The notes beneath the pieces are model-generated. The model was given only the letters and a program-made list of their open reading frames with translations. It was not told where the DNA came from and ran no database searches. A program made the position numbers and the translations under genes. From Simmondsia chinensis (lineage: Eukaryota > Streptophyta > Magnoliopsida > Caryophyllales > Simmondsiaceae): 64,000 nucleotides of DNA. Shown here in pieces: positions 43,635 to 55,641 of this stretch; the stretch's first letter is position 1, and the number at the start of each line of letters is the position of its first letter. The stretch is from assembly GCA_018398585.1 (NCBI GenBank), contig JAGTTD010000005.1:9971355-10035354 (forward strand). The letters run 5' to 3'.

Positions 43635-43636
43635 CG

Positions 43637-44238
43637 GGGGAAATGTTGACCTCCCAAGTGGTGGTGGAGTACCGGAGATGGCTACACTGGAATCAACCAA
43701 CCGAGGGAAAGAAACACCAGAGGTGATGGTCTCGACACTAGTGCTGTCGGTCACCACCACGGTGGTAGCAGCAGAGGAGTCGGCGGCGGCTGGTGGTGAA
43801 CTGGCATGAGGGAGGCCGGTCGCCACTAGCGCCGAGCCTGTGCCGGGATTAGGGGAGGGGGAGGAGGTCAAAGCATTTGCGTAGGATCGATTGATGTTAG
43901 ATGCCATTACGCAAAAAAATTACGTATATGGAAAAATTGTTGGAGAAATTAACACAAAAATAAAGAAATAACAGCGAAAACGTAAAGAAAGAAGACAGAA
44001 AAAAAAAAAAAAAAAAAAAAACTAACCGGGTGGTTGGTTCAGATACCATGTGAAACCTTATTAATTGAATAATAAACAAGGTACAAAAATTGCATTTATA
44101 TAGGCATACATTAAGGGACATGTAAGGCAGTAGAACACAAAAGTCAAACAAGAATATTCTAGAGTATATTATTATGCTGGGAATATTCTAAAGTCTATTC
44201 TCCTAAATTATAGAGTATTCTGGAAGGGTGTTCTAATA
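43637..44238 (-). mobile_element. Truncated copy of Copia element 2 (gag start, leader and 5' LTR)
   Basis: This is a duplicate of 29,184-29,784. It starts inside gag (the ATG is at 43,907), and includes the primer-binding site and the complete 190-bp LTR (44,049-44,238) plus the ATTAC duplication. It arose by segmental duplication, not transposition: it has no second LTR and its left edge is the duplication junction. Confidence 0.93.
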
Positions 44239-44388
44239 ATTACTTCGAATACATTAATGCAAAGTTCCTCTTCCCCAAAAGGCACAATTTTCTCTCTCGA
44301 GTTTCATAACATAAAATCATTAAAATTTTTGTTAGAAACCAAAGTATTGTTAAAAATTAAAATATACAAATAGTTTAGAAGATGAAAG

Positions 44389-44519
44389 TTTTTTTTTTTT
44401 TTTTTTGGGTCAATATTAGGCATGGGAAGGGGGAAACGAAGGGGGCAGTGAGATTTGAACATGGGGTGACAGGAGTGGCACTCCACCCCACTTGCCAGTG
44501 GGGCACCTCATGGAATCTC
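44389..44519 (-). mobile_element. tRNA-derived SINE, duplicate of 29,935-30,064
   Basis: Same sequence with a longer T run. The left target repeat has mutated to aagatgaaag while the right one is still aagatgcaag. Confidence 0.8.
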
Positions 44520-44529
44520 AAGATGCAAG

Positions 44530-47505
44530 TAAACTGAGAGAAAAGTTGAAGGATATCGGTGAAGAAAAAATATGATATATTATATTAAATCAACTAAGTA
44601 GCATTTTTAGGTCAATTCATTACGTTGGATACAAAATACAAACATATATTACAACTTTGCTCATTTACATACCTAATTGTAATCTCAATTTAGTATTTTC
44701 TTTATTTATGAATCTTTAGTGCAATTTTAGTGTTTTATTTATTTTTAGTCACAAGAATTCCCCCAAAGTAGTTCCTATTGACAACATAATATCCATGCTT
44801 CAAGTACAATAAATTTATGGGTAAGAAAGCATATCCATAACGATTATTACTCAATTACAAATGTTCTAGTTGCCAAAAACAAATGGACATCCTCGAGCTG
44901 TATAGTTGAGTGCAAGTTGAAGTCAAATTGTATAAATTAGAAGTCACCGATGAGGGGGATTTAGAAGTTTTTCTATATAAAAGTTGTCGATCTTCTATCC
45001 ATGAGATTGGCAGTCAAACGTTACCTTCCCAGATTCTAAAGGTAAAGATCGGGGTGTGGAATGTCACATGTATTGCATTGCAAATATAAAAAGGACGCAA
45101 GAAGAGCAAAACAAAAACAATCCATGGCATTTTTACACTATGTATGATTGTTTATATGAATCAAAGTACACCACTGCACTCTATATAATCATAATTGCAG
45201 AGAAAGTAATAAACTCACAAATTACCCTATCATATCCAGAAAATTTTTGTCACTTCTATTGTAAAATTGCAAAAAATACATGGTTTCACATATTTTTCCT
45301 TCTTGTTGGAAGTCTTGCTATGCCAAACTCAACTGACATGTCAAATAGTCTCGCATTCTAGATAGAGGAAGCAGAATATAAACGGAAAGTTTACAACAAA
45401 ACAGTTTCATTTTCCTTCGAGCTTAGTTTCTCTGATAAAAAGAAAAAGAACACTGATATTCTTCGAAAAATGATTTAGTCCACAACGCTCACACTAAAGT
45501 GGGATCCAAAATTATTTAATGTTATACAACCTTAACCCCATCATTATGTAAGTCTTGTTCCTAGAATTTGGTTCGGTGACTTCAACAACCTTATGAATTC
45601 CACTAAGTAAAAGCAATATCCACATGAAACAACATGCATAGATTAAGTGGCTTCAATATATTAAGTTAAGCTTTTGAGATGCTTGACTACTTGAAAATTT
45701 AGAAATTCAAAATTCGATGTAAGATTAAATATGATGTTCATATAAGATGGCAATATAGTCATACCATGCAGTAAGATCAGGGGAGAGATTCTTTAGCATT
45801 TTGGATTCCATGTTTTTCAACTTTTGAAAGGATTGAACAAAAAGTAAAAACAGAATATCAAAAAACAACAATTCACTTCCAACACCAGTTTTTAATTTAT
45901 CAAAAACCAAACACTGAAACAGAAAACATAGAACGGGCCTAAAGATATAAAACTTGCAGCAACAGCAAGTATAGAATCATTACAAAGGAGCTTACATGTA
46001 TATAAAGTTAAATCAGGGTAGTTACTTACTTTACAGCATGGAGTACTAGCTATTACGAATGTGAGATAAAAAGTATGATATCAAAACTAGCAAAGGTCCC
46101 AAGTTCAAAGCCAAATAACTTACACTAGGACATGAATAACTTCATAACTTGCTTCTATGAAAATATCAGGGTTTGGTATCATTTGCTACTTTCACCTTTT
46201 GCCTTCTGAAAAACTCCAAGCCGGATTTTAGGAATGAATTTTCTTGTTCGTAGTTTGTGTTTTTTTTTTTTTTTTTAGTTTTAGAACATAATCTTAGGAA
46301 TATCCTTACTAATTACATAATTACCATATAAGAAAAACTTTTGTTTAGGGATTGTTTGGTATTATTTTCTATTTACATTTTTTGGCTTTTGAGAAACTAA
46401 ACACCTAGTATTGGAAATGATTTTTTTCTTACTTTTTAGCATTTTGTTTTCAATTTTTACTTAAACTGGGAAAAATATGAAACAAAAGTATACAAAAAAA
46501 AAGTATTTCCTAAATCGTGTTTCTATTTCTCCAAAAGCAAAACTACAAAAAATAAACGATATCAAACTATCACTTGATTCACATATATTTTCATCAATAG
46601 AAAACTGAAAGCCAAAGCAAAAGAACAAACTTATAGATAAAACCCCACTTGATGAAGGTTTTATGGAAACTGATCTGAAGAACATATCCGAGGTTCGGAG
46701 AAGAGAGCTTTGAGTAATCTAAGACATCTAGAAACAAAAAAAAGTATTGTATTGAACCCCAAGAGCAACAAATAGCCATTGTTCACAAATACTCACAAAA
46801 TTGCAGGCCACATAGACCGATCAAAAAGAACACAAAAGATTTAAACCATTCTGACATGCCTATTGTTTTAAATTAAGTTTTGCTATTGAATCATAGTTGC
46901 AACAAGCAAGAGCGAGAACAGAAGTGGGACTGGGAGTGAGAGCGAGATCAAACATAGAAGTTTCTACAAGAGTTCTAATATAAATCATAAACAATCAAAA
47001 CCATCATTTAAGGCCAATTATTAACCACTTCTCAAATAAATCAATTGATTTGCTAGTTTGCAATGTTCAATGCTTCCAAACACTGAAAGATCTCAAAAGA
47101 AAACAACACAAGACTCAAGTTTCGCTCCTGATTTCCAAAATTTCAACATCCATCAAAGAAACCAAGTTTTAATGTAAGTGATGCACGTTATTATGACATG
47201 AACCAAAAAAGAAAAGAGATATTATCTGATTCAACAATGAAATTATTCCTTTTAGGGGATCCTTCCCCCAAAAAACTTTTTTTTTGTGGTAGGTCAGCAC
47301 AGGGATGCCCCTTAAAATCCCCATAAAAGGGAGCCACAAGTACTATAATGGAGATTCGAACCCAGGCGACATGTAAAACTATCAGTTTTCTTTTTCACTA
47401 GACTATGTTCCTATGGGACCCCCAAAAAACATTACTCATAAAGAAAAACAAAAGATAAGAAAACTAATCAAAAAGTAAGATAAATCAGCATCTCAACAAG
47501 AACTT
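44530..47505. repeat. Duplicate of the unit B flank
   Basis: Near-identical to 30,075-33,050, including the 101-codon open frame at 45,056-45,361, which keeps length but changes one residue (Cys to Tyr). No gene is called. Confidence 0.55.
47277..47418 (-). mobile_element. tRNA-derived SINE, duplicate of 32,821-32,962
   Basis: Same boxes and flanking cccccaaaaaac repeats as the first copy. Confidence 0.82.
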
Positions 47506-47518
47506 AAGCGCTAAGAAA

Positions 47519-48964
47519 TTTTACCAAGATTCTTGGTAGAATCATCTTGGCGGCCATAGAGATTCGGAATAGCCTCGAAAAGCTAATATCAAGCCACTGC
47601 CAGTTTCTAGATGGAACACAACAACCTATATCTCCTCCTTACTCAGTAATCTAAAGAAGAATTTACCACGACAAGCAGGAAAATGACCTTACCCAACCCC
47701 CCCAAAAAAAAAAAAAATTTTCAAGCTCTTCACCTCCTCCCACTTACACACCCCTTTATTTAACTTATAAACCTCAAACTTGATCTTGTCACGAAGATTG
47801 CACATGCTTTCAATCAAATACAACTCCCCTAAGGACTCCACCAATCGCTTCCGTGTACCATAATTGGCCAAAAGTGGAACATTGACAAGCACACTCATTC
47901 TCATCGAATCATAACATATCACATAAACCCTACCCTTTCTATCAATTGCACAAACCTCTCCATCATAGTTCACAATATCGTCAAAACAAGAAACCCTACC
48001 ATACCCTATGCGACCACAACTCTCATCCCTCAATCTCACAAATGCAAAATACCGAGCATCATACAACACAAACGCAACGCAATTATCTATACTCGAATAC
48101 TCACAATCAGGATTCACAAACATAATCACTTTATTAATGGACAAATTCCGATAACACCACAAGAATACATCATCCTTTTTCCTCGCATCTGACCTAAAAT
48201 TATACCCTTTATAAACCTCCATAGCACCGAACCTAGATAACCCAACACTTTAAAGAATGTTTCGCCGGAAGCCTTGATTATAAATCTCGTAAGGGGTCTA
48301 CGTACGTGAAATTTACCCGGGTTTACTTCTTCAACGGTAACTAACCAGGGTTTTGGCTCTTTTGGGTCAATGTTCTTGGGTTTAATGAGGTAAGTAGTAT
48401 TGGCTATGAGGATGAGGACCAACCACGAGATTTGCAGATCCCAAAATCCCCAGAATTCAAAAGAAGAAGAGGAACATCGAAAAGTTTGCAAGGGAATTGA
48501 GTGGCTTTGAAGAAGCAGCTTTCGGTCTTCCGCCTTCATCTCAGTTCGTCTCCATCGATTTCTCCATCTCCCGTGTTAGGATTTAGCTTTGCTATTCTTT
48601 GATGTACGCATTGTATTTCCTTTGTTTGGCTTCGGCCTTGTTTCTTTTTATTAAGTCTGTTTTGCGTTCTTTTTGAATTGCTTTGTCGACCTCTGGCCGT
48701 ATCTTGGGGTATGCCCCTCGTACTCATGCACGATTTTTTTGATATATATACACACTAACTTATCAAAAAAAAAAAGGGTTTGTGAAGGAAAATGGGAGAT
48801 AAAATTGGGAGATTTTGGGGGATTTCAGGGATGCAAGAACACCATTTCTTGCAGATTGATCGGAGGTGAACGACGTTGTTTCGAGTTCAGAGATTTCCGG
48901 CAATGGTGGAGAGGAGCTCCATGAAGAGGCCCGACCACTCCGATCGCTGACGATGAAGGTCCAT
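47519..48964 (-). pseudogene. F-box/DUF295 pseudogene B (copy 2)
   Basis: It carries the same disabling changes as copy 1: early stop in the F-box, LINE-like insertion, frameshift, homopolymer gap. It therefore died before the 14.45-kb duplication. It differs by single bases, for example G instead of C near 48,272 (Ala for Gly in the IIKGSGE block) and one T-to-A in the A/T homopolymer near 47,714. Confidence 0.9.
48494..48775 (+). mobile_element. LINE-like 3' end, duplicate of 34,038-34,319
   Basis: Identical insertion, poly(A) and flanking direct repeats; copied passively. Confidence 0.75.
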
Positions 48965-49472
48965 TTCTCTCTCTTAGGTTTCGGTGAAGTGACAATGTTT
49001 GAGTGGCGGGAAATGGGAAACATGAAAATTGAAATATAATAAGGTACATGTAACGTCAGTTTAGTTTTCTGCCAACAAGTATTTTAGATTTTAGAGGGAA
49101 AGTGAAGGAGAACCACCATATGACAGGTATATAAAGGTTCATTCGAGAGGCGGGGAGGCGAGTTCGTGTTTGGATTTACGACATCATTTTTGGTATGTTA
49201 ATTTGATTTTACTGAAAATTTAGTTGGGATACACTCAGGTTTAAGTATTTATCACTTAAATATCCTGACATTTCAATATATATAATAAAGTACATTAAGT
49301 TTTAAATATTTTATCACTTGCTAATTTTAAAGTAATAAATTAAAAAAAATTTGTTGAATGAGTGATGTTATGGAAATTTGAGAGTATACTTTAAAGAACG
49401 TTCTACACTAAAGTGATGAATACTACGTTCTACATTAAATTCTATTTTATGGAGGTTTGTAAAGGGTATAAT

Positions 49473-49860
49473 TTCAAGGGTTCTGGGTTTTGGCAAAACG
49501 TTCTTTAAAGTGTTGGGTCTATGTTATGGAGGTTTGTAAAGGGTATGATTTCAGGTTAGATGCGAGGAAAAAGGATGATGTAATCTTGTGTTGTTATAAG
49601 AATTTGTCCATTAATAAAGTGATTGTGTTTGTTAATCCTGATTGTGAGTAATCCAAGTATAGATAATTGTGTTGCATTGGTGTTAAATTATGCTGGGTAT
49701 TAGGCATTTGTGAGATTTAGGAATGAGAGTTGTGGTCGTATAGGGTACAGTGTGGTTTCTTGTTTTGACAATATTGTGAACTATGATGGAGAGGTTTGTG
49801 CGATTGATAGAAAGGATAGAGTTTATGTGATATGTTATAATTCGATGAGAACGAGTGTGC
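49473..49860 (+). pseudogene. Inverted F-box/DUF295 fragment B' (copy 2)
   Basis: Same inverted fragment and same abrupt joint to the 3' flank as at 35,017-35,404. No difference between the copies was noticed. Confidence 0.82.
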
Positions 49861-49976
49861 TTCACATTGTAAGAGACGCACTTTATTATGACATGAACCA
49901 AAAGAGAAAAGAGATATACTATCTGATTCAACAATGAAATTATTCCTTTCAGGTAATCCTTCCCCCCAAAAACCAT

Positions 49977-50112
49977 TTTTTTGTTTTTTTTGGTAGATCA
50001 GCAAGGGGATGCCCCCTTAAAAACCTCATAAAGGGGAGACACAAAACATTTGAACCCGGGTAGCGCGTAAGGCTGCCAATGTTCTCTGCCACTAGAGTAT
50101 ATCCCTATGGGA
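49977..50112 (-). mobile_element. tRNA-derived SINE, duplicate of 35,521-35,656
   Basis: Same sequence and flanks as in copy 1. Confidence 0.75.
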
Positions 50113-50205
50113 CCCCCAAAAATCCATTACTCATAAAGAAAAACAAAAGACAAGAAGACTAATCAAATCATAAGATAAATCAGCATCTCAACAAGAACTT
50201 AAGCG

Positions 50206-50401
50206 CTAAGAAACTTTACCAAGAGTCTTGGCAGAGCCATCTTGGAGGCGGCCATAGAAATTCGGAATAGCCTCGAAAAGCTTATATCAAGCCAATATCG
50301 GTTTCCAGGTGGAACATGCCAACCTGTAGCTCCTCCTTACTCACTAATCTAAAGACAAATTTATGAAGAAAAAGACCACCATGATGAGCAAAAAAATGAC
50401 C
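50206..50401 (-). pseudogene. 3' end of F-box fragment B' (copy 2)
   Basis: Duplicate of 35,750-35,945, cut at the same point. Confidence 0.75.
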
Positions 50402-50410
50402 AAAAGCAGT

Positions 50411-52262
50411 GTAGAATCATTACAAAGGAGCTCACAAGTACACGAAGTTGAACCAGGGTAAGTAATTACTTTACAACATGGAGTACTGGTCTGTTATGAA
50501 TATGAGACAAAGAGTATGATACTAAAAACAACACAGGACTCCAGCGTTCAAATGCCAACACTACTACATACCCAAAGTTTGCATGCAATCCTTGAATTTG
50601 TCGACCATAGAGGGATTTGCCATTTGGTTATTTCGAGACATCAAAAGCAGCATATGTTCTTCAAAATTTGTTCCTCAGCTGCAAGTCCCACTGCCAGCAA
50701 ATTTTAAAATGCACTGGGACATCAATAACTCCATAACTGGCTTCCATGAAAATATTGGTCAAGTTGGTATCATTTTCTACTTTCACCTTTTGCCTTCAGA
50801 AAAACTCAAAGCCAAATTTTTAAAAACAAATTTTTCTTGGTTGTAGCTTGTTTTTAGTTTTGCAACATATGAATATCCTAACTACAGTACTGTTAGTACA
50901 TAATTACCATATAACAGAAACTTTGTTTTGGTATTGTTTTTTATTTACAGGTCTAGTTTTTGAGAAATTAAAAACCAAGTCTCGAAAACGATTTTTTTTA
51001 GTTTTTGATTTTCTGTCAGTTTTTACTTAAATTAGGGGAAAAAATGAAACAAAAAGTATACGAAAATTTTGTTTCTTGAATATTGCATTTTATTTATCAA
51101 AAAGCAAAAACTAGAAACAATAAACGATACCAAACAAACCCTTCATCGACATATACTTCTATTAAATGATAACTGAAAGCTGAAGCAAAAAGGCAAATTT
51201 GTAGATAAAACGCCACTTGATGAAGGTTTCATGGAAACTGATCCAGGTCTGTGAGAAGAGAGCTTAATAGAAAAATTTGAGACAGAAACAATGAAAGTAT
51301 TGTTCTGACCCCAACAGCAGTAAACTACCAATGTTCACAAATACTCAGAAAACAGCAAGTACACTCGTGTGATCCAAAAGTAACACAGAAGATTTAAACC
51401 ATTTTGACATTCCCATTATATTAAAATAAGTTCTGTTATTGAATCATAGTTGCAACAAGCAGGAGCAGGAATATAAGTGGGAGTGGGAGTGGGAGTGAGA
51501 GCAAGAGCAACCATAGAAGCTTCTGCAAAGGAGCGAGTATTATTCAATATATATTGAAGTGTTACTGAATATTTATTGAGAATAAGTAATGTCACTAGCT
51601 GACCCATTACAGCAACATATGAAAACAAAAGTAAAAACTAAGCAATAATCAAAAGAATTGAGCATTCCAATGGATAGATGACAAAAGTTGAGTCAGACAC
51701 ACCCGAAAGATTCAGCGATCGTATTTATCAAGTGCAATGTATAATGAACCAACATGTCATCTGATCCAGTTTCTCTTCCACAAATAGTTCAACCATCGTT
51801 TGCGTTGAGTTCCCCTTAAGTTTGAAATGCATTACAAAAGTGAATCTAACTTCAGAATGCTAAATCGTGTTTATAAGTATGAAACCTTAGCATTTTAAGA
51901 GATTTCATGCAACTATGTATTGAACAAGGTTATGGTTTAAGAATTGCTCATAAAAGCTATAAACTTGCAAAAACATTGCCTGATAAAACATACTAACTCA
52001 AGCAATATTTCAACCAGATGGATATTGTGAAAGCCTACCCATTCATACATACACACATGTATTCCCGCTCAAGCACTCTTTAACAATGGCATCCTATTTT
52101 GATAATGGATCCATGTGAGGACAGCTACATAGATACAAGCAAATTGATCTTGTGAAAGAAGATACGAGAACAAAATTCATTTAACGCAAGTAGTCTGGAG
52201 ACTAGAGAAGTAAAAATGATAACAAGTCAAGTTTAGCAGTTTGAGAAGCTCAGAGGCTACGA
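50411..52262. repeat. Duplicate flank leading to gene C copy 2
   Basis: Near-identical to 35,955-37,800. It has one extra 6-bp unit in the gggagt repeat near 51,485 and one A-to-T change near 51,321. No gene is supported. Confidence 0.55.
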
Positions 52263-52266
52263 TTCA

Positions 52267-53614
52267 TCACCTGGATAAACATGTATCTCGTTGAAGCCAC
52301 GCCGGGGCTGGCCACAATAAGTCTGAATAGCCAGCATAAGATGTTATCAACCTGGCACCGTCAGCATCCCCAAAGTAGAATACACCAATTTCTAGTTCCT
52401 TGGATGCTTTTCGGAAGAAAATCCAATCAGGATTAGTATTCGCAGAATAAGTAGGGAAACAATCTTCTGGAAATACAATGCAATTCCCTTTCCAACCAGG
52501 TAAATCTCGAGTAGAGGCCATAAAACAATGACTAGAAGTGATGAACAATACTTTATGATCTAGACTCTTAACCTCGTCCCATTTATGATGGTCTTCATTC
52601 AGCTTATATACCTTGAAAAAGATATCAAACCCCGGACTATGCCTCACAACTAAATACAATTCCCCATCAGATTCCACCAAACGTTTGTGCATGTCAGCAC
52701 CATAACCATTACAAACAGCATCACTCACAATTCTGTGAATTGTACCCGCATTGCAACTGATGATGTAAGCTCTCCCTTTTCGATCGATGGCATAAATCTC
52801 TCCCTTAAAATTTACTATGTCATCAAACTTAGAAACCACACCACAACGTAACAATACCCCATCTCCATCTGTTAATCTACATGACATCAATGCCCCATTC
52901 CCATACAATACCATGAAAGTACAATCATCAATAGTTGGAGAGGTCGAAGTTAGATTTGAGTACAAAACAACTTTGTCATCAAATCCAGCCCAACGGCTAC
53001 AGGCAAACGCAGATCCACGGTTGTTTGCTGACTGCATATTGTACCCTTTACAAATTTCGTAGACATGAAAATCCAAAAGATCACAGACCTTTGGGAAATT
53101 TTGAGGAAACTCTTTTATTGCATGTTTCTTAAGGGGACTTCTTATGCAGAGCTTGCCAGGGACCACTTCCTCCACTGTTACCAACCAAGGCTTTGCAGAG
53201 CCCCTACATGGTTGGAGAAGATAAACAGTGTTCGCAACCAAAGTTACAGAGCCATTTGCTGGGTAAGGAGTTTTACTCAACGAGATGTTATGAGGCAAGA
53301 AGGGGGATAGAAAACGAGGATCTGGCAAAGGGGGACAACAAGAACGCCATTTTCTACAAACAGCACGGAGTCGACAAACATAAATGCGTGATTTCAGATG
53401 TCTGGCAATCACAGCTAGTATTTCCTGGTTAAGGTCGGACCAGGGTTTCTTAATTTCCTGGAGTTCCACTCTTGAAGTAGCCTCTTCAGAAGACTGCACA
53501 AGACATGTGACCATTGGGGAAATTTGATAGAAAATAATAAGAAAAAACAACTAAGATTACTGCAGACTGTACCTCTAGGCGAGGAGCAATAGCAGGCATC
53601 AAATCCGCATCCAT
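52267..53614 (-). CDS. F-box/DUF295 (KIB1-4 propeller) protein C, copy 2
   Basis: Predicted exon 1 is 53,573-53,614, intron 53,494-53,572 (gtacag to ttgtgcag), exon 2 52,267-53,493. The protein is identical to copy 1 over the whole frame, about 422 residues with the intron model. F-box and DUF295 motifs are as described for 37,805-39,152. It is the duplicate of that gene and carries its full upstream region (to the LTR fragment), so both copies should be expressed alike. Confidence 0.85.
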
Positions 53615-54286
53615 GATTATCTCGCCTGGGTAGATCAGTTGAAAGGCAAAGTTTCAGATAGACTATATTAAATTCAAATAATATCATAGAAGAGAGATTG
53701 CAGTATATAAAATGGCCATTTATGAGGCCTAATCACCCGATCCTGTCGCACGCTCCTGGGCATAGATTGCAAGAGGATTCTCTAAGTTTTGTGCATTAAA
53801 AGCTTGTTGATTGAGCAATTTCATTTCCATGTTTTCATCTTCCCCGCTGTCATTCCTCAAGACAATAAAAAATTATTACAATAATTAGTATATATACCTT
53901 TCCAGTGGATGAACTATATAATGGGGCTCATGGAACTTTAGAGTTCTAATATGAATCATAAACAATCGAAACCATCATTTAAGGCCAATGTTGAATGCTT
54001 CGTCACAATGTAAACACAGAAAGATCACAAAAGAAAACAATATATGAGTCAAGCTCCACTCCTGATTTCCAAAATTTCAACATCCATCAAATAAATCAAG
54101 TTTCATGGTAAGCGATGCACTTTCTTATGACAGGAACTAGAAGATAGAAGATACGTACTATCCCTTTCAGGGGTGAAATTATTCCTTTTATGGGATCCTC
54201 CCCCAGAAAAACATTACTCATAGAGAAAAACAAAAGATAAGAAAACCAAATCAAAACATAAGATAAATCACCATCTCAATTAGAAT

Positions 54287-55540
54287 TCAAGCGTTAAAGA
54301 AATTGTACCAAGAGTCTTGGCAGAGCCATCTTGGAGGCGGCCATAGAAAGCTAGAATAGCCTTGAAAAGTTGATATCAAGCCACTACAAGTTTCTAGATG
54401 GAATACACCAACCTGAAGCTCCTCACTCACTTTTCTAAAGAAGAAGTCATCAGGATAGATACTGCCATGATAAGCAGGAAAATGACCTTTAGGGAAGAAG
54501 ATGCAATCCCCTTTGCACCCCGGAAAATCTCTTGCCTCGACAAAAAAACAATAATCAGTGCACACAAATAATACCCGCCCATCCAAGCTCTTCGCCTCCT
54601 CCCACTTACGCGCCCCTTTATTCAACTTATGAACCTTAAACTCGATCTCCTCAAGATGACCATACACTCTTTCAATCAAATACAACTCCCCTGAGGACTC
54701 CACCAATCGCTTCCGTGTACCACCCACATAATCGGCCCAAAGTGGAACATTGACAAGCACACTCATTCTCATCGAATCATAACATATTACATAAACCCTA
54801 CCCTTTCTATCAATTGCACAAACCTTTCCATTATAGTTCACAATATCGTCAAAACGCGAAACCCTACTGTACGTTATGCAACCGCAGCTCTCATTCCTCA
54901 ACCTCACAAACGCCAAAATCCCAGTATCATACAACACCAAAGCAACGCAATCATCTACACTTGGACACCCACAATTAGGATTCACAAGCACAATCACTTT
55001 ATTAATAGACCAATTCCCATGACAACAAAAGTACACATCATCCTTTTCCCTCGAATCTAACCTGAAATTATACCCCTTGCAAACCTCCAAAACATCAAAC
55101 CCAGATAAATCCAACTCTTTAAAAAACTTTTCGGCAAAACCCTCAATTATAAACCTCGTAAGGGGTCTACGTACATAAAATTTACCTGGGTTAACTTCTT
55201 CAACGGTAACTAACCAGGGTTTTGACTCTTTTGGGTCATTGTTTTTGGGTTTAATGAGGTAAGTAGAGTTGGGTACGAGGACGAGGGACAAGCCACGAGA
55301 GACGCAAAGGTAGAAATCGTTGGAATCCAAAAGAGGAGGAGGAACAGTGGAGAGTTTGTGAGGGAAAATGTGTGATAAAACTGGGAGATTTTGGGGGATT
55401 TCGGGGACGGAAGAGCGCCATTTTGTGCAGACTGATCGGAGGTGGATGACGTCGTTTGGAGTTGGAAGATTGCCGGCGATAGTGGAGAGGAGCTCCGGGA
55501 AGAGGTCCGACCAGTCCGCCCGGCGACGGTGACTGTCCAT
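54287..55540 (-). CDS. F-box/DUF295 (KIB1-4 propeller) protein D, copy 2, full length
   Basis: Single-exon frame of 417 codons from ATG 55,540. The N-terminal F-box (DWSDLFPELLSTIAGNL) is followed by DUF295/KIB1-4 blocks IDRKGRVYVICYDS, ESSGELYLIERV, FKVHKLNKGARKWEE and DFPGCKGDCIFFPKG. The C-terminal FQGYSSFLWPPPRWL block is missing from copy 1. It is probably the best-preserved member of the A/B/D subfamily in this window. The known role of characterised KIB1-type proteins is to recruit targets (such as GSK3-like kinases) to SCF ligases; the target here is unknown. The 5' region keeps the acgacgtcgt palindrome (55,627-55,636). Confidence 0.9.
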   Translation of the reverse strand: MDSHRRRADWSDLFPELLSTIAGNLPTPNDVIHLRSVCTKWRSSVPEIPQNLPVLSHIFPHKLSTVPPPLLDSNDFYLCVSRGLSLVLVPNSTYLIKPKNNDPKESKPWLVTVEEVNPGKFYVRRPLTRFIIEGFAEKFFKELDLSGFDVLEVCKGYNFRLDSREKDDVYFCCHGNWSINKVIVLVNPNCGCPSVDDCVALVLYDTGILAFVRLRNESCGCITYSRVSRFDDIVNYNGKVCAIDRKGRVYVICYDSMRMSVLVNVPLWADYVGGTRKRLVESSGELYLIERVYGHLEEIEFKVHKLNKGARKWEEAKSLDGRVLFVCTDYCFFVEARDFPGCKGDCIFFPKGHFPAYHGSIYPDDFFFRKVSEELQVGVFHLETCSGLISTFQGYSSFLWPPPRWLCQDSWYNFFNA

Positions 55541-55626
55541 TTTCTCTCTCTTAGGGTTTTGAGTGGCGTGGGAAAGCCGAAACCTCGGCGGACATATATG
55601 TAAAGGTTTGAGAGGCGGTTGGGTTT

Positions 55627-55636
55627 ACGACGTCGT
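55627..55636. promoter_or_regulatory. Conserved palindrome upstream of gene D, copy 2
   Basis: Same acgacgtcgt as at 41,165-41,174, about 87 bp before the ATG. Confidence 0.4.
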
Positions 55637-55641
55637 TTTTT

